A stretch of DNA of 27,867 nucleotides from Geobacter sp. UBA698 (GTDB lineage Bacteria > Desulfobacterota > Desulfuromonadia > Geobacterales > Pseudopelobacteraceae), in the NCBI GenBank assembly GCA_002298925.1, contig DBMM01000057.1, positions 1 to 27,867 on the forward strand. Reading direction: 5' to 3'. Both the position numbers and the translations under genes were made by a program. The notes beneath the pieces are model-generated. The model had not been told where the DNA came from and searched no databases. It was given only the letters and a program-made list of their open reading frames with translations. Shown here one piece after another: positions 20,841 through 27,867 of the stretch; within the stretch, counting starts at the first letter, position 1; the number at the start of each line of letters is the position of its first letter.

Positions 20841-22544
20841 ATGGAGCACACATTCGACATAGTCATCGTCGGCGCGGGAGGAGGCGGGCTCTTTGCCGCC
20901 CTGGAAGCGATCCGCACCGACCCCAAGGTCTCCGTGGCCGTTGTTTCCAAGGTCTATCCCACCCGGTCCCACACGTCGGCCGCCCAGGGGGGGGTAAACG
21001 CCGCCCTAGGGAACAAGGACAGAGATGATACGGTTGAACTCCACGTCTTCGACACCGTCAAGGGGAGCGACTACCTGGCGGACCAGGATGCCGTTGCATA
21101 CCTCTGCAGCCAGGCTCCCCAGGTGGTACGGGAGCTGGAGAACCTGGGGGCACCCTTCTCCCGCTTTCCGGACGGCTCCATCGCCCAGCGGCCGTTCGGC
21201 GGGACGGTTAAAGACCGTTGCTGCTACTGCGCCGACAAAACCGGCCATACCATCCTCCACACCCTTTTTGAACAGTGCCTGCGCCGGGGGGTGAAGTTTT
21301 TCAACGAATATTTCCTGCTTTCCCTGGAGCACGATGGTGGCGAATGCCAGGGGATCATCGCCATGAACATGAGGACCGGCGCCATCGAGACATTTTCTGC
21401 CCAGATCGTCATCCTGGCCACCGGCGGTCACGCCAAGATGTACTGGAACCGTTCCAGCAACGCTGCCGGCAATACCGGTGACGGGCAGGCCGCTGCGCTG
21501 CGGGCCGGCATTTCCCTGAAGGATATGGAGTTCATCCAGTTCCACCCGACCGGCTTGCGCAAAAGCGGGCTTCTGGTCACCGAAGGGGCCCGCGGCGAAG
21601 GGGGATACCTCCTCAATCGCCATGGCGAGCGGTTCATGGCGCGTTATGCCCCCCAGAAGATGGAACTCGGGCCGCGCGACGTGGTGGCCCGTTCCATGGA
21701 AACGGAGATCATCAAAGGGAACGGTTTTGACAGCGACGCCGGGAGCTATATCGAGCTTGACCTGCGCCACCTTGGCGCCGAGGCGATCAAGAAGAAGCTC
21801 CCCCAGATCAGGGAGCTCTCCATGCATTTCGAGGGAATCGACCCGATCGAGGAGCCGATCCCGGTGCGGCCGACCGCCCACTATTCCATGGGAGGAATCG
21901 ACACCACCATGGCGAAGACCGCGGTCCGTGGCATCTATGCCATCGGCGAGTGCGCATGCGTTTCCGTGCATGGGGCCAACCGGCTGGGTGGCAACTCGCT
22001 GCTCGATATCCTGGTGTTCGGGAAAAGGGCGGGACAGGAGGCGGCCTGCGAGGCGCCGCAGCGAAAGGCTCTGGGTATAACGCCCGCCGCGGTCAGAAGG
22101 GCGGCCGATGAAATCAGATCATACGCAAGTCATGAACGCTATGAGCGCTACGGGATCATCCGGGAAGAACTGGGGAGAACCATGGGAGACAACGTGGGAA
22201 TTTACCGGACCGGCGAACGACTGCGACAGGGGGTTGATGCAATCCGTCAGCTGCGGAGGCGTTTCCGGCACATCCGGCTCTACGATACGGGGACGGTATA
22301 CAACACCAACCTGATCCAGATCCTGGAACTGAAAAACATGCTCGACCTGGCACTCTGCGTCGCCGTGACCGCCCTGGAGCGGCAGGAAAGCCGGGGATCC
22401 CACTACCGCGAAGATTTCCCCCTGCGTGATGATGCGATCTGGCACAAGCATTCGCTTTGTACCATGGGTGAGGACGGGGATATCCAACTCGGCAACAGGG
22501 CCATAACCATGGGAATGTATCCACTGGAAGCCAGGAGTTACTGA
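20841..22544 (+). CDS. sdhA: Fumarate reductase/succinate dehydrogenase flavoprotein subunit (SdhABE type), cytoplasmic
   Basis: 567 residues. The FAD-binding start is FDIVIVGAGGGGLFAALEA (5-23), with His44 in SHTSAAQGG for the covalent flavin bond. Substrate-site motifs: FIQFHPTGL, TEGARGEGGYLLN, GPRDVVARSM and RPTAHYSMGGI; the closing FAD contact is GANRLGGNSLLDILVFGKRAG. It interconverts fumarate and succinate. The N-terminus has no twin-arginine signal, unlike periplasmic methylmenaquinol:fumarate reductase (MfrA), so it faces the cytoplasm and can serve the carbon cycle. The ATG has GGGAG upstream. The stop overlaps the start of sdhB by one base (TGATG). It forms a unit with the next two genes, and no cytochrome b anchor is visible. 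Confidence 0.93.
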   Translation: MEHTFDIVIVGAGGGGLFAALEAIRTDPKVSVAVVSKVYPTRSHTSAAQGGVNAALGNKDRDDTVELHVFDTVKGSDYLADQDAVAYLCSQAPQVVRELENLGAPFSRFPDGSIAQRPFGGTVKDRCCYCADKTGHTILHTLFEQCLRRGVKFFNEYFLLSLEHDGGECQGIIAMNMRTGAIETFSAQIVILATGGHAKMYWNRSSNAAGNTGDGQAAALRAGISLKDMEFIQFHPTGLRKSGLLVTEGARGEGGYLLNRHGERFMARYAPQKMELGPRDVVARSMETEIIKGNGFDSDAGSYIELDLRHLGAEAIKKKLPQIRELSMHFEGIDPIEEPIPVRPTAHYSMGGIDTTMAKTAVRGIYAIGECACVSVHGANRLGGNSLLDILVFGKRAGQEAACEAPQRKALGITPAAVRRAADEIRSYASHERYERYGIIREELGRTMGDNVGIYRTGERLRQGVDAIRQLRRRFRHIRLYDTGTVYNTNLIQILELKNMLDLALCVAVTALERQESRGSHYREDFPLRDDAIWHKHSLCTMGEDGDIQLGNRAITMGMYPLEARSY

Positions 22545-23503
22545 TGGAACGGAGAGAGGTGTCATTTCGCATTCAACGCTACAACCCCCAAGTGGACCAG
22601 ACTCCATTCTACGACAACTTCAAGATTGCCGTCGAGAAGGGGATTACCATCCTGCGCGTCCTGAACCATATCAAGGAACAGCTGGAACCACGCCTCACCT
22701 TTCGCGCCTTCTGCCAGGCGGGGATCTGCGGATCGTGCGCGGTCCGCGTCAACGGCATCTCCAAGCTCGCCTGCACCACGCAGGTCTGGGACGAACTGAC
22801 CGGTGGCGGCGACGACCCGATCCTGATCGAGCCTCTGAGCAATCTCCCCGTGATCCGTGATCTGCTGGTGGATATCGATCCGGTGATCGAAAAGCTGCGG
22901 CAGAATCAGGGATGGGTCGTGCCGTCGATCCCCGAGGAGAAAATGGGCTTCAAGGAACACGCTGTCAGCGATGACGAGTTCGAGGTCATCAACGCCGCCA
23001 CCGACTGCATCCTCTGCGGCTCATGCTATTCGGAGTGCAGCATGATGGGGGTGAACCCGCGCTACATATCACCGCCGGTCCTCCTGAAGACGTTCCGGAT
23101 GAACAACGACACCCGCGACACGGACGGTGATGAGCGCCTCCGGCGTGTGACGGCCGACCACGGCCTCTGGGACTGCACTCACTGTTACCGGTGCGTGGAG
23201 CACTGCACCAAGAATATCCCGATCATGGACGGGATCCACCGGCTGCGGGAAGAAGCCTTCGAGCGCGGTATGACCGGGTCGGAGGGAGCGCGCCATGCCC
23301 AGGCGTTCTTCGACGACACCCGCAATACCGGAAGGCTGAGAGAGGTGACTCTGCCGTTGCGCACCAAAGGAGTGACCGGAAGCTTCGGAATGCTCCCTCT
23401 GGCGCTGAAAATGGCGCTCAAGGGGAGAACACCGCCACTCTTCGTCCACCGGATTGCCGGGATTGAACGGATCAGGGAAATCTATCGGAAACTTGAGAAG
23501 TGA
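22544..23503 (+). CDS. sdhB: Fumarate reductase/succinate dehydrogenase iron-sulfur subunit
   Basis: 319 residues, longer than classical SdhB/FrdB (about 240). The N-terminal ferredoxin domain binds [2Fe-2S] through CQAGICGSCAVRVNGISKLAC (about 60-80). The C-terminal part has CILCGSCYSEC (about 149-159) and CTHCYRCVEHC (about 214-224) for the [4Fe-4S] and the third ([3Fe-4S] or [4Fe-4S]) cluster. The extra 80 residues after the last cluster motif are typical of the SdhABE/heterodisulfide-reductase-linked type (inference from length). It carries electrons between the flavin subunit and the CCG-domain subunit. It starts on the last base of the sdhA stop codon. Confidence 0.93.
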   Translation: MERREVSFRIQRYNPQVDQTPFYDNFKIAVEKGITILRVLNHIKEQLEPRLTFRAFCQAGICGSCAVRVNGISKLACTTQVWDELTGGGDDPILIEPLSNLPVIRDLLVDIDPVIEKLRQNQGWVVPSIPEEKMGFKEHAVSDDEFEVINAATDCILCGSCYSECSMMGVNPRYISPPVLLKTFRMNNDTRDTDGDERLRRVTADHGLWDCTHCYRCVEHCTKNIPIMDGIHRLREEAFERGMTGSEGARHAQAFFDDTRNTGRLREVTLPLRTKGVTGSFGMLPLALKMALKGRTPPLFVHRIAGIERIREIYRKLEK

Positions 23504-23540
23504 AAAAAAGAGAAACACATAACGAAACAATGAGGTTGCC

Positions 23541-24386
23541 ATGAAGTTCGCCTATTTTCTGAGTTGCATCAACGAATCCATGACCAGGGAAGTCGACCGG
23601 TCCATCGAGAGCCTGAAGAAAGACCTCGACATCGTTCTTTTCAAGCTGGAAAAGGGCGCCTGCTGCGGCGGGAGCAACCTGGATTACGTGAGCCCCGAAC
23701 ACTTCCTCGTCATCAACGGGAGAAACATAGCCCTTGCCGAGCAGATGAACCTCGACCTGGTCACCTCCTGCAGCACCTGTCTCCTCACCCTGCGCCGGGC
23801 CAAGCAGATTCTGGACTCATCTCCCGACAAGCGGCAGTTCGTCAACAGCTTCCTGGCGAATGAAGGACTCAGCTATACCGGCTCCAGCGACGTAAAGCAC
23901 CTGCTCTGGGTCATCACCGAGGATCTGGGACTGAGCCGGCTTGCGGAGAAGGTGACCACGCCGCTGACCGGAATTCGCTTCGCGCCCTTTTACGGCTGCC
24001 ACATCATTCGCCCCTCCCAGCTTCTCGGCAGGGACAATCCCGCCTCCCCCTCCTCTCTCGACCTGGTCGTGGAGGCTCTGGGGGGAAGTCTGGTGGAGTA
24101 TCCGTCGAAGAACAAATGCTGCGGGTTCCACACCCTCCTGGTAGCGGAAAAGGAATCGCTGGCCATGTCGGGGAACGCCATCGAAAGCGCCATCCGGGCG
24201 GAGGCAGATTATATCGTCACCCCCTGCCCCCTTTGCCATACCGCCCTGGATGCCTACCAGCCCAAGGCACTGGAAGGAAGGAGAGTTTCCCGGAGCATCC
24301 CGGTACTCCACCTTTCCCAGATAATCGGCTTGGCGCTCGGCCATTCCCGTGAAGAACTCGGCATTGATCGCCATATGATTACCTGA
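23541..24386 (+). CDS. sdhE: CCG-domain quinone-linked subunit (SdhE/MfrE, HdrB-like)
   Basis: 281 residues with two complete cysteine-rich CCG domains: C9, C41-C42, C77-x2-C80 and C153, C193-C194, C229-x2-C232. Each can hold a non-cubane or zinc-like cluster as in HdrB. It has no transmembrane helix. In SdhABE/MfrABE enzymes this subunit replaces the heme b anchors and handles quinone or another two-electron partner at the membrane. It closes the sdhA-sdhB-sdhE unit (37-bp gap, GAGG site). Its presence separates this enzyme from the classical Geobacter FrdCAB, which is bifunctional and has a cytochrome b. The name SdhE here is the complex subunit, not the unrelated FAD-assembly factor. HdrB-like electron bifurcation cannot be ruled out. 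Confidence 0.9.
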   Translation: MKFAYFLSCINESMTREVDRSIESLKKDLDIVLFKLEKGACCGGSNLDYVSPEHFLVINGRNIALAEQMNLDLVTSCSTCLLTLRRAKQILDSSPDKRQFVNSFLANEGLSYTGSSDVKHLLWVITEDLGLSRLAEKVTTPLTGIRFAPFYGCHIIRPSQLLGRDNPASPSSLDLVVEALGGSLVEYPSKNKCCGFHTLLVAEKESLAMSGNAIESAIRAEADYIVTPCPLCHTALDAYQPKALEGRRVSRSIPVLHLSQIIGLALGHSREELGIDRHMIT

Positions 24387-24529
24387 GGTCCACCGGAACA
24401 TTTGCTGCCATGGACGCTTCTTAACCGGGCCGGAGGATGCCCCGACAGCTTTTTCAGTAGAACACAGCAGCCCATTAACCCCCGTTGGCACGCCCCATAA
24501 TCGCTGACAGGCAATTTTGAGGAACGATC

Positions 24530-25309
24530 ATGACAAGAGTTTTAGAATTAGTTGGCGGTCCGCCTGCATCCGGAAAGAGTACCTACATTCGAGATAACTA
24601 CGGAGACAAATCCTGCAAGGAGTTTGTGCATCTTGATTATGATGCAATGGTAGTTAAAGAGGCACAAAGATATTACACGGAAGTGATAGAACAGGAAATC
24701 AGGGATCATGTAAGCATGGTTTACGGTTTGGAGAGATCCAGGGTGTTTTATGGTGGTGTTTCGAGAGTAACAGTGGATTGGCCTTTCTGTGTATCAAAAA
24801 GAGCTGAGGAGTACATTTCAATTGGTCGTAATGCAGGTCGAATTGTTGAATGCAATTTCATTACAACTCAAGCTACTGAAGCCTGGAAAAGATCGCTGAC
24901 CAGACATGTTGCCGGAGAATACAACGCTTTTACGGTTTTCTTGAAAAAAGATATCGATATCGCTGAAGCATTAAGACCTAGCTTCAAGATGTTTCTGGAA
25001 GCGCATCGCGATATGCCGGCTTCTGTTGAAAGAATATTTCCACAAGCTGACGCAGCTTTCCTTTGGGATAACAATGAAAGAGATGCAACGCCAATGTTGA
25101 TTGCACGCTGCAAGAAAGGCGAGAATATTGAAATTATCGACCCAGAAAGATGGGACAGGTTTCAATACAAGCGAGAGATCGATATTTATGCTGAATTTGA
25201 GGTGCTAAGGAGTCGTGTTGAAGAATTCATGGGCAAGCCGAGAGCTCTGTTTAATGTCAAGTATACCAATCTGATCCGAAGTGGAAGAGAGAGGGCGTTT
25301 GCACTCTAG
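24530..25309 (+). CDS. Zeta-toxin-like P-loop kinase, AT-rich insert
   Basis: 259 residues. Walker A GGPPASGKST (9-18) near the N-terminus, followed by FVHLDYDAMV (about 32-41), as in zeta-toxin/AAA_33 kinases where this Asp follows the P-loop. GRIVECNFITTQATEAWKRSL (about 103-123) resembles the strand and Lys/Arg-rich loop that contacts the sugar or nucleotide in zeta enzymes. The C-terminal part is helical and not recognised. A weak AGGA site precedes the ATG. No epsilon-type antitoxin is seen next to it; 143 bp without any ORF precede it. It is visibly AT-richer than both neighbours, so it has probably been inserted between sdhE and the cytochrome gene. The function (toxin, polynucleotide kinase or other phosphotransferase) is open. 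Confidence 0.75.
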   Translation: MTRVLELVGGPPASGKSTYIRDNYGDKSCKEFVHLDYDAMVVKEAQRYYTEVIEQEIRDHVSMVYGLERSRVFYGGVSRVTVDWPFCVSKRAEEYISIGRNAGRIVECNFITTQATEAWKRSLTRHVAGEYNAFTVFLKKDIDIAEALRPSFKMFLEAHRDMPASVERIFPQADAAFLWDNNERDATPMLIARCKKGENIEIIDPERWDRFQYKREIDIYAEFEVLRSRVEEFMGKPRALFNVKYTNLIRSGRERAFAL

Positions 25310-25330
25310 TACCATGAAACTTCTAAAACC

Positions 25331-25373
25331 AACCCCTTCAGTCTCCCCTGATAAGGGGAGATTTAGAGGGGTT
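25331..25373. repeat. REP-like palindrome
   Basis: Outer arms AACCCCT and AGGGGTT and inner arms TCTCCCCT (25342-25349) and AGGGGAGA (25354-25361) around a GATA loop. There is no T-run after it, so it is not a typical terminator, although it could stabilise an mRNA end. It lies between the zeta-like gene and the cytochrome gene, the likely right border of the inserted DNA. Confidence 0.65.
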
Positions 25374-25450
25374 TGCTGCGAAATAAAAAAGTTGCAAACA
25401 ATTATTATCTTTTGATTCCGGCTAACCGCCGGTTCTGGAGGATGGCACCC

Positions 25451-25927
25451 GTGAACAACCATGTCTTCCGACCACTCTATCTGGCACTGGCCATCGTCGC
25501 CCTCGTCTTTTTGGCCAGATATCTCCTGGTACCGAAGGACTTCGGCGCCCATGAGCGGGGATACATGTATGGCTGGCACCGGAAGGGGAACGAGAATGAG
25601 TGGAAGGCGGTAACCGTTAAATACAAGACGTCGGCATACTGCAAGGAATGTCACGACGACAAGGTCGCCGGCATCAGCAGCTCCTCCCACAGGTTCATCG
25701 CCTGCGAAAACTGCCATGGGCCGGCCCTGGGCCATCCCGAGGACCCGATGAAACTGAACGTAGACACCAGGCGGGAGTTGTGCCTGCGCTGCCATGCCTT
25801 CCTCCCCTACCCTTCCAGCGGGAGGTCGGCGATTCGCGGCATTGATCCCGAGGTTCATTATCCCGGCAAGCAATGCAGCATGTGCCACAACCCTCACAAT
25901 CCCCGGATCCCGACTTCAAGGAGTTAG
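25451..25927 (+). CDS. Membrane-anchored tetraheme c-type cytochrome
   Basis: 158 residues from GTG 25451, chosen because GGAGG (25437-25441) lies nine bases upstream; the ATG at 25442 touches that site directly. One N-terminal membrane helix (about 7-27, LYLALAIVALVFLARYLLV), then a periplasmic domain with four CxxCH motifs: CKECH, CENCH, CLRCH and CSMCH. Further His residues (SSSHRF, GHPED, HYPGK) can supply the sixth ligands. It probably takes electrons from the iron-sulfur/NrfD pair encoded next and passes them to periplasmic acceptors such as NrfA or other cytochromes; NrfB is the functional parallel. The iron-sulfur gene follows after 4 bp. Confidence 0.88.
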   Translation: MNNHVFRPLYLALAIVALVFLARYLLVPKDFGAHERGYMYGWHRKGNENEWKAVTVKYKTSAYCKECHDDKVAGISSSSHRFIACENCHGPALGHPEDPMKLNVDTRRELCLRCHAFLPYPSSGRSAIRGIDPEVHYPGKQCSMCHNPHNPRIPTSRS

Positions 25928-25931
25928 CGCC

Positions 25932-26714
25932 ATGAACAGGCGAGAGTTTCTGAAAAACAGCATCACCGTGATCGCGGGGCTTGCGGTCCCCCTCTCCGCC
26001 CTCGAATTCATCAATCCTAAAGAACTCCTCGCCGATAAACCCGGAGGAGAAAAGGTCAGATGGATATTCCTGGTTGACACCCAGAAGTGTGTCGGCTGCG
26101 GGTTATGCGTCATGGCGTGCAAGGCGGAGAATGAACTCCCCTATGACGCCGACGTATCGCGAACCTGGGTAGAACGCTACGTGGTCACCAGGGACGGAAA
26201 CACCTTAATCGATTCCCCCAAGGAGGGGCGGGACGGGTATACCAGTCAAAAGATCACCATGGGAGATGGCACCAGCCGGAACGTCAGGCCGGAGGATATC
26301 GAAAAAGCGTTCTTCGTCCCTAAACTCTGCAATCAATGCGAAAACCCGGCCTGTGTCCAGGTTTGCCCGCTGGGGGCCACCTACCAGACCCAAGACGGTG
26401 TTGTGCTCGTGGACAGGAAGATGTGCATGGGGTGCGGTTACTGCATCATGGCGTGCCCCTATGCGGCGCGGTTTTTTCACCCCGTGTACCGGACGGCGGA
26501 AAAATGTACCTTCTGCTATCACCGGATCACCAAAGGAATGAAGACCGCTTGCGTCGATGCCTGTTCCTTCGACGCCCGGCGGATCGGTAACCTGCGGGAC
26601 CCTAACGATCCGGTCACGAAAACCATCATGTCCGGGCGGATCGGGGTTCTGAGGGAGGAGTACGGGACCAAGCCGCAGGTCTACTACCTGGGGCTTTCCA
26701 GGGAGGTAAAATAG
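25932..26714 (+). CDS. Periplasmic 4x[4Fe-4S] ferredoxin-like subunit (NrfC/DsrO type)
   Basis: 260 residues. A twin-arginine-type signal (MNRREFLKNSITVIAGLAVPL, about 1-21) predicts Tat export. Four cluster motifs hold 16 cysteines: CVGCGLCVMAC, CNQCENPACVQVC, CMGCGYCIMAC and CTFCYHRITKGMKTACVDAC. This is the electron-wire subunit of complex iron-sulfur enzymes, here pairing with a tetraheme cytochrome and an NrfD-like membrane subunit. It sits 4 bp after the cytochrome and 2 bp before the NrfD gene. No catalytic molybdopterin subunit is visible inside the window, so it is either an NrfBCD-like quinol-to-cytochrome module or its catalytic partner lies beyond the right edge. Confidence 0.93.
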   Translation: MNRREFLKNSITVIAGLAVPLSALEFINPKELLADKPGGEKVRWIFLVDTQKCVGCGLCVMACKAENELPYDADVSRTWVERYVVTRDGNTLIDSPKEGRDGYTSQKITMGDGTSRNVRPEDIEKAFFVPKLCNQCENPACVQVCPLGATYQTQDGVVLVDRKMCMGCGYCIMACPYAARFFHPVYRTAEKCTFCYHRITKGMKTACVDACSFDARRIGNLRDPNDPVTKTIMSGRIGVLREEYGTKPQVYYLGLSREVK

Positions 26715-26716
26715 TC

Positions 26717-27867
26717 ATGGTGCACGGAGAAGCCTGGACCCTGAAAGAGCTCTTTGTCTTTCCCAACGAATATATCTACTGGACCATCCAGATCGTCATG
26801 TATCCCTTCATGACCGGCCTGGTGGCCGGGGCCTTCGTCCTCTCCTCGCTCTATCACGTCTTCGGGATACAGCAGCTGAAGGACATCGCCCGCTTTTCCC
26901 TGGTCTTTTCCTTTGCCCTCCTTCCGGTCGCCATGCTGCCGCTCATGCTCCATCTGCAGCACCCGCTGCGGGGAGCAGGTGTTATGCTGACCACCCATTT
27001 CACCTCGGCCATCGCCGCCTTCGGTATCGTCTTTTCCACCTACGGCATGATCGTCGCCTCGGAACTCTGGTTTCTGTACCGCAGACATTTCGTGGAAACT
27101 GCCCTGGCTCTGCAGGATAAACCGGGAAAATCCCTGTTTGACCGAGTGAAATTCCTCCTTTTTTCCGTACTGACCCTGGGCGCCTGGGACATCAGCGAGC
27201 ATGCCTTGGCAAAAGATGAAAAGGCGATGAAATTCACGGCGGCTGCCGGGATACCGATAGCCTGCCTCCTCCACGGCTATGCCGGCTTCATATTCGGCTC
27301 GGTCAAGGCAAATGCCCTCTGGACTACTCCCCTCATGCCGTTCATTTTTATCTGTTCGGCGGTGGTCTCGGGTATGGCCCTCTGCACCCTCACCTATATC
27401 ATTACCATGGAAATCCGGAAGTTCATGGCGAGCCGGAAGGCAAAACGACACCCGGATATACCCTCTCCCGAGGAAATCAAAAGCGTGGAAATCTATGAGG
27501 TCACCATGACCTCCAAATACCTCGTGCTGGCTCTCGTTGCCGCTCTGGGGTTGGAGCTTCTTGATCTCCTTTTCCGGGATTACGCCAAGACCAGTTCGTG
27601 GGAAATCATCCGGGGCCTCATCTACGGCCAGGATTTTATCAGCATCTTTGTCGTCCAGTACGGCCTCGGCAATCTGGTACCCCTGACCCTGTTCCTGTTG
27701 CCGCGCCTGTCGGTGAAGAGGGCAGCCGTCGCTACGGTTCTTGTTCTCATGGGAGTCTTCATGATGCGCTGGAACCTTGTCATCGGTGGGCAGGCCTTTT
27801 CCGCTTCACAGTCCGGATACATGCACTATCACATTCCCGTAATTCCTCACGATATGGAGACCTTCAA
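26717..27867 (+). CDS. NrfD/PsrC-like quinone-interacting membrane subunit, partial
   Basis: 383 residues in the window, still open at the right edge. Eight or nine hydrophobic segments are visible, beginning with YWTIQIVMYPFMTGLVAGAF (about 20-39). The charged first-helix surroundings and GGQAFSASQSGYMHY near the end are in line with the NrfD/PsrC fold that binds menaquinol and may move protons. No heme or cluster motif. The ATG at 26717 has GGGAGG upstream and lies 2 bp after the iron-sulfur gene, so the two are co-translated. Together with the cytochrome and the iron-sulfur protein it forms a periplasm-facing quinone oxidoreductase. This gene has no stop in the window, so its full length cannot be judged. 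Confidence 0.88.
   Translation, partial: MVHGEAWTLKELFVFPNEYIYWTIQIVMYPFMTGLVAGAFVLSSLYHVFGIQQLKDIARFSLVFSFALLPVAMLPLMLHLQHPLRGAGVMLTTHFTSAIAAFGIVFSTYGMIVASELWFLYRRHFVETALALQDKPGKSLFDRVKFLLFSVLTLGAWDISEHALAKDEKAMKFTAAAGIPIACLLHGYAGFIFGSVKANALWTTPLMPFIFICSAVVSGMALCTLTYIITMEIRKFMASRKAKRHPDIPSPEEIKSVEIYEVTMTSKYLVLALVAALGLELLDLLFRDYAKTSSWEIIRGLIYGQDFISIFVVQYGLGNLVPLTLFLLPRLSVKRAAVATVLVLMGVFMMRWNLVIGGQAFSASQSGYMHYHIPVIPHDMETF

Noticed and set aside
19703..21971. Long leftward frames (19703-20950 and 21006-21971) opposite aclA, the CBS gene and sdhA
   Set aside because: Shadows of conserved genes; composition rich in His, Asp, Gly and Val typical of antisense high-GC frames.
20841..24386. Periplasmic methylmenaquinol:fumarate reductase (MfrABE)
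   Set aside because: The flavoprotein begins directly at the FAD-binding strand and lacks a twin-arginine signal.
25331..25373. Rho-independent terminator after the zeta-like gene
   Set aside because: Strong stem but no following T-run; described as a REP-like palindrome instead.

Overview
The window looks like a chromosomal segment of a Geobacter-like (Desulfuromonadales/Geobacteraceae) bacterium. The evidence is the density of CxxCH multiheme cytochromes, NrfA of the calcium-free type described from Geobacter lovleyi, an NtrC-family/sigma-54 control circuit, and high-GC core genes broken by AT-richer patches. The species assignment is inference; no rRNA, tRNA or CRISPR was found.

Layout: (1) 1-2860: a leftward tetR-MFP-RND efflux operon (the RND gene runs off the left edge), with two TACC-N4-GGTA operators around its promoter. 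(2) 2862-3854: sparse region with one small secreted DUF4124-like gene and a perfect 28-bp palindrome. (3) 3855-6442: a cluster of integron gene cassettes without an integrase (CALIN type). Three complete attC sites and one half-site follow a membrane protein, a small membrane protein, a tandem-TIR protein and a cupin. (4) 6443-8137: a structured GC-rich remnant resembling a group II intron end, a ccdAB toxin-antitoxin pair with palindromic operator, and a PilZ protein with an unrecognised N-terminal half. (5) 8166-9363: dgkA, an alpha/beta hydrolase and a bidirectional terminator. (6) 9383-14558: nitrite ammonification island: nrfHA leftward, then a PAS protein, a globin-PsiE-like membrane fusion and a second, orphan nrfA rightward. 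(7) 14590-16116: a 123-bp inverted-repeat element and a PAS/AAA+/Fis sigma-54 activator. (8) 16327-24386: a probable operon with ATP-citrate lyase-like genes (aclB, aclA), a CBS-pair protein and a cytoplasmic SdhABE-type fumarate reductase/succinate dehydrogenase. It is preceded by a well-formed -24/-12 promoter and an upstream ATGTTAC-N6-GTAACAT dyad. (9) 24530-25373: an AT-rich zeta-toxin-like P-loop gene and a REP-like hairpin. (10) 25451-27867: tetraheme cytochrome, Tat-type 4x[4Fe-4S] protein and an NrfD-like membrane subunit (cut by the right edge), together a quinone-linked NrfBCD-like module.

How the genes may work together: nrfHA reduces nitrite to ammonium with menaquinol electrons, and the PAS and globin proteins beside it could sense redox state or NO/O2. 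Regions 7-8 place the two bypass reactions of the reductive TCA cycle (citrate cleavage and fumarate reduction) behind one sigma-54 switch. That would let the cell turn the cycle in the CO2-fixing direction on command. The most unusual features are this switchable rTCA module, whose AclA is oversized and seems to carry a duplicated citrate-synthase-like domain, and the integrase-less cassette array carrying a tandem-TIR candidate defence gene.
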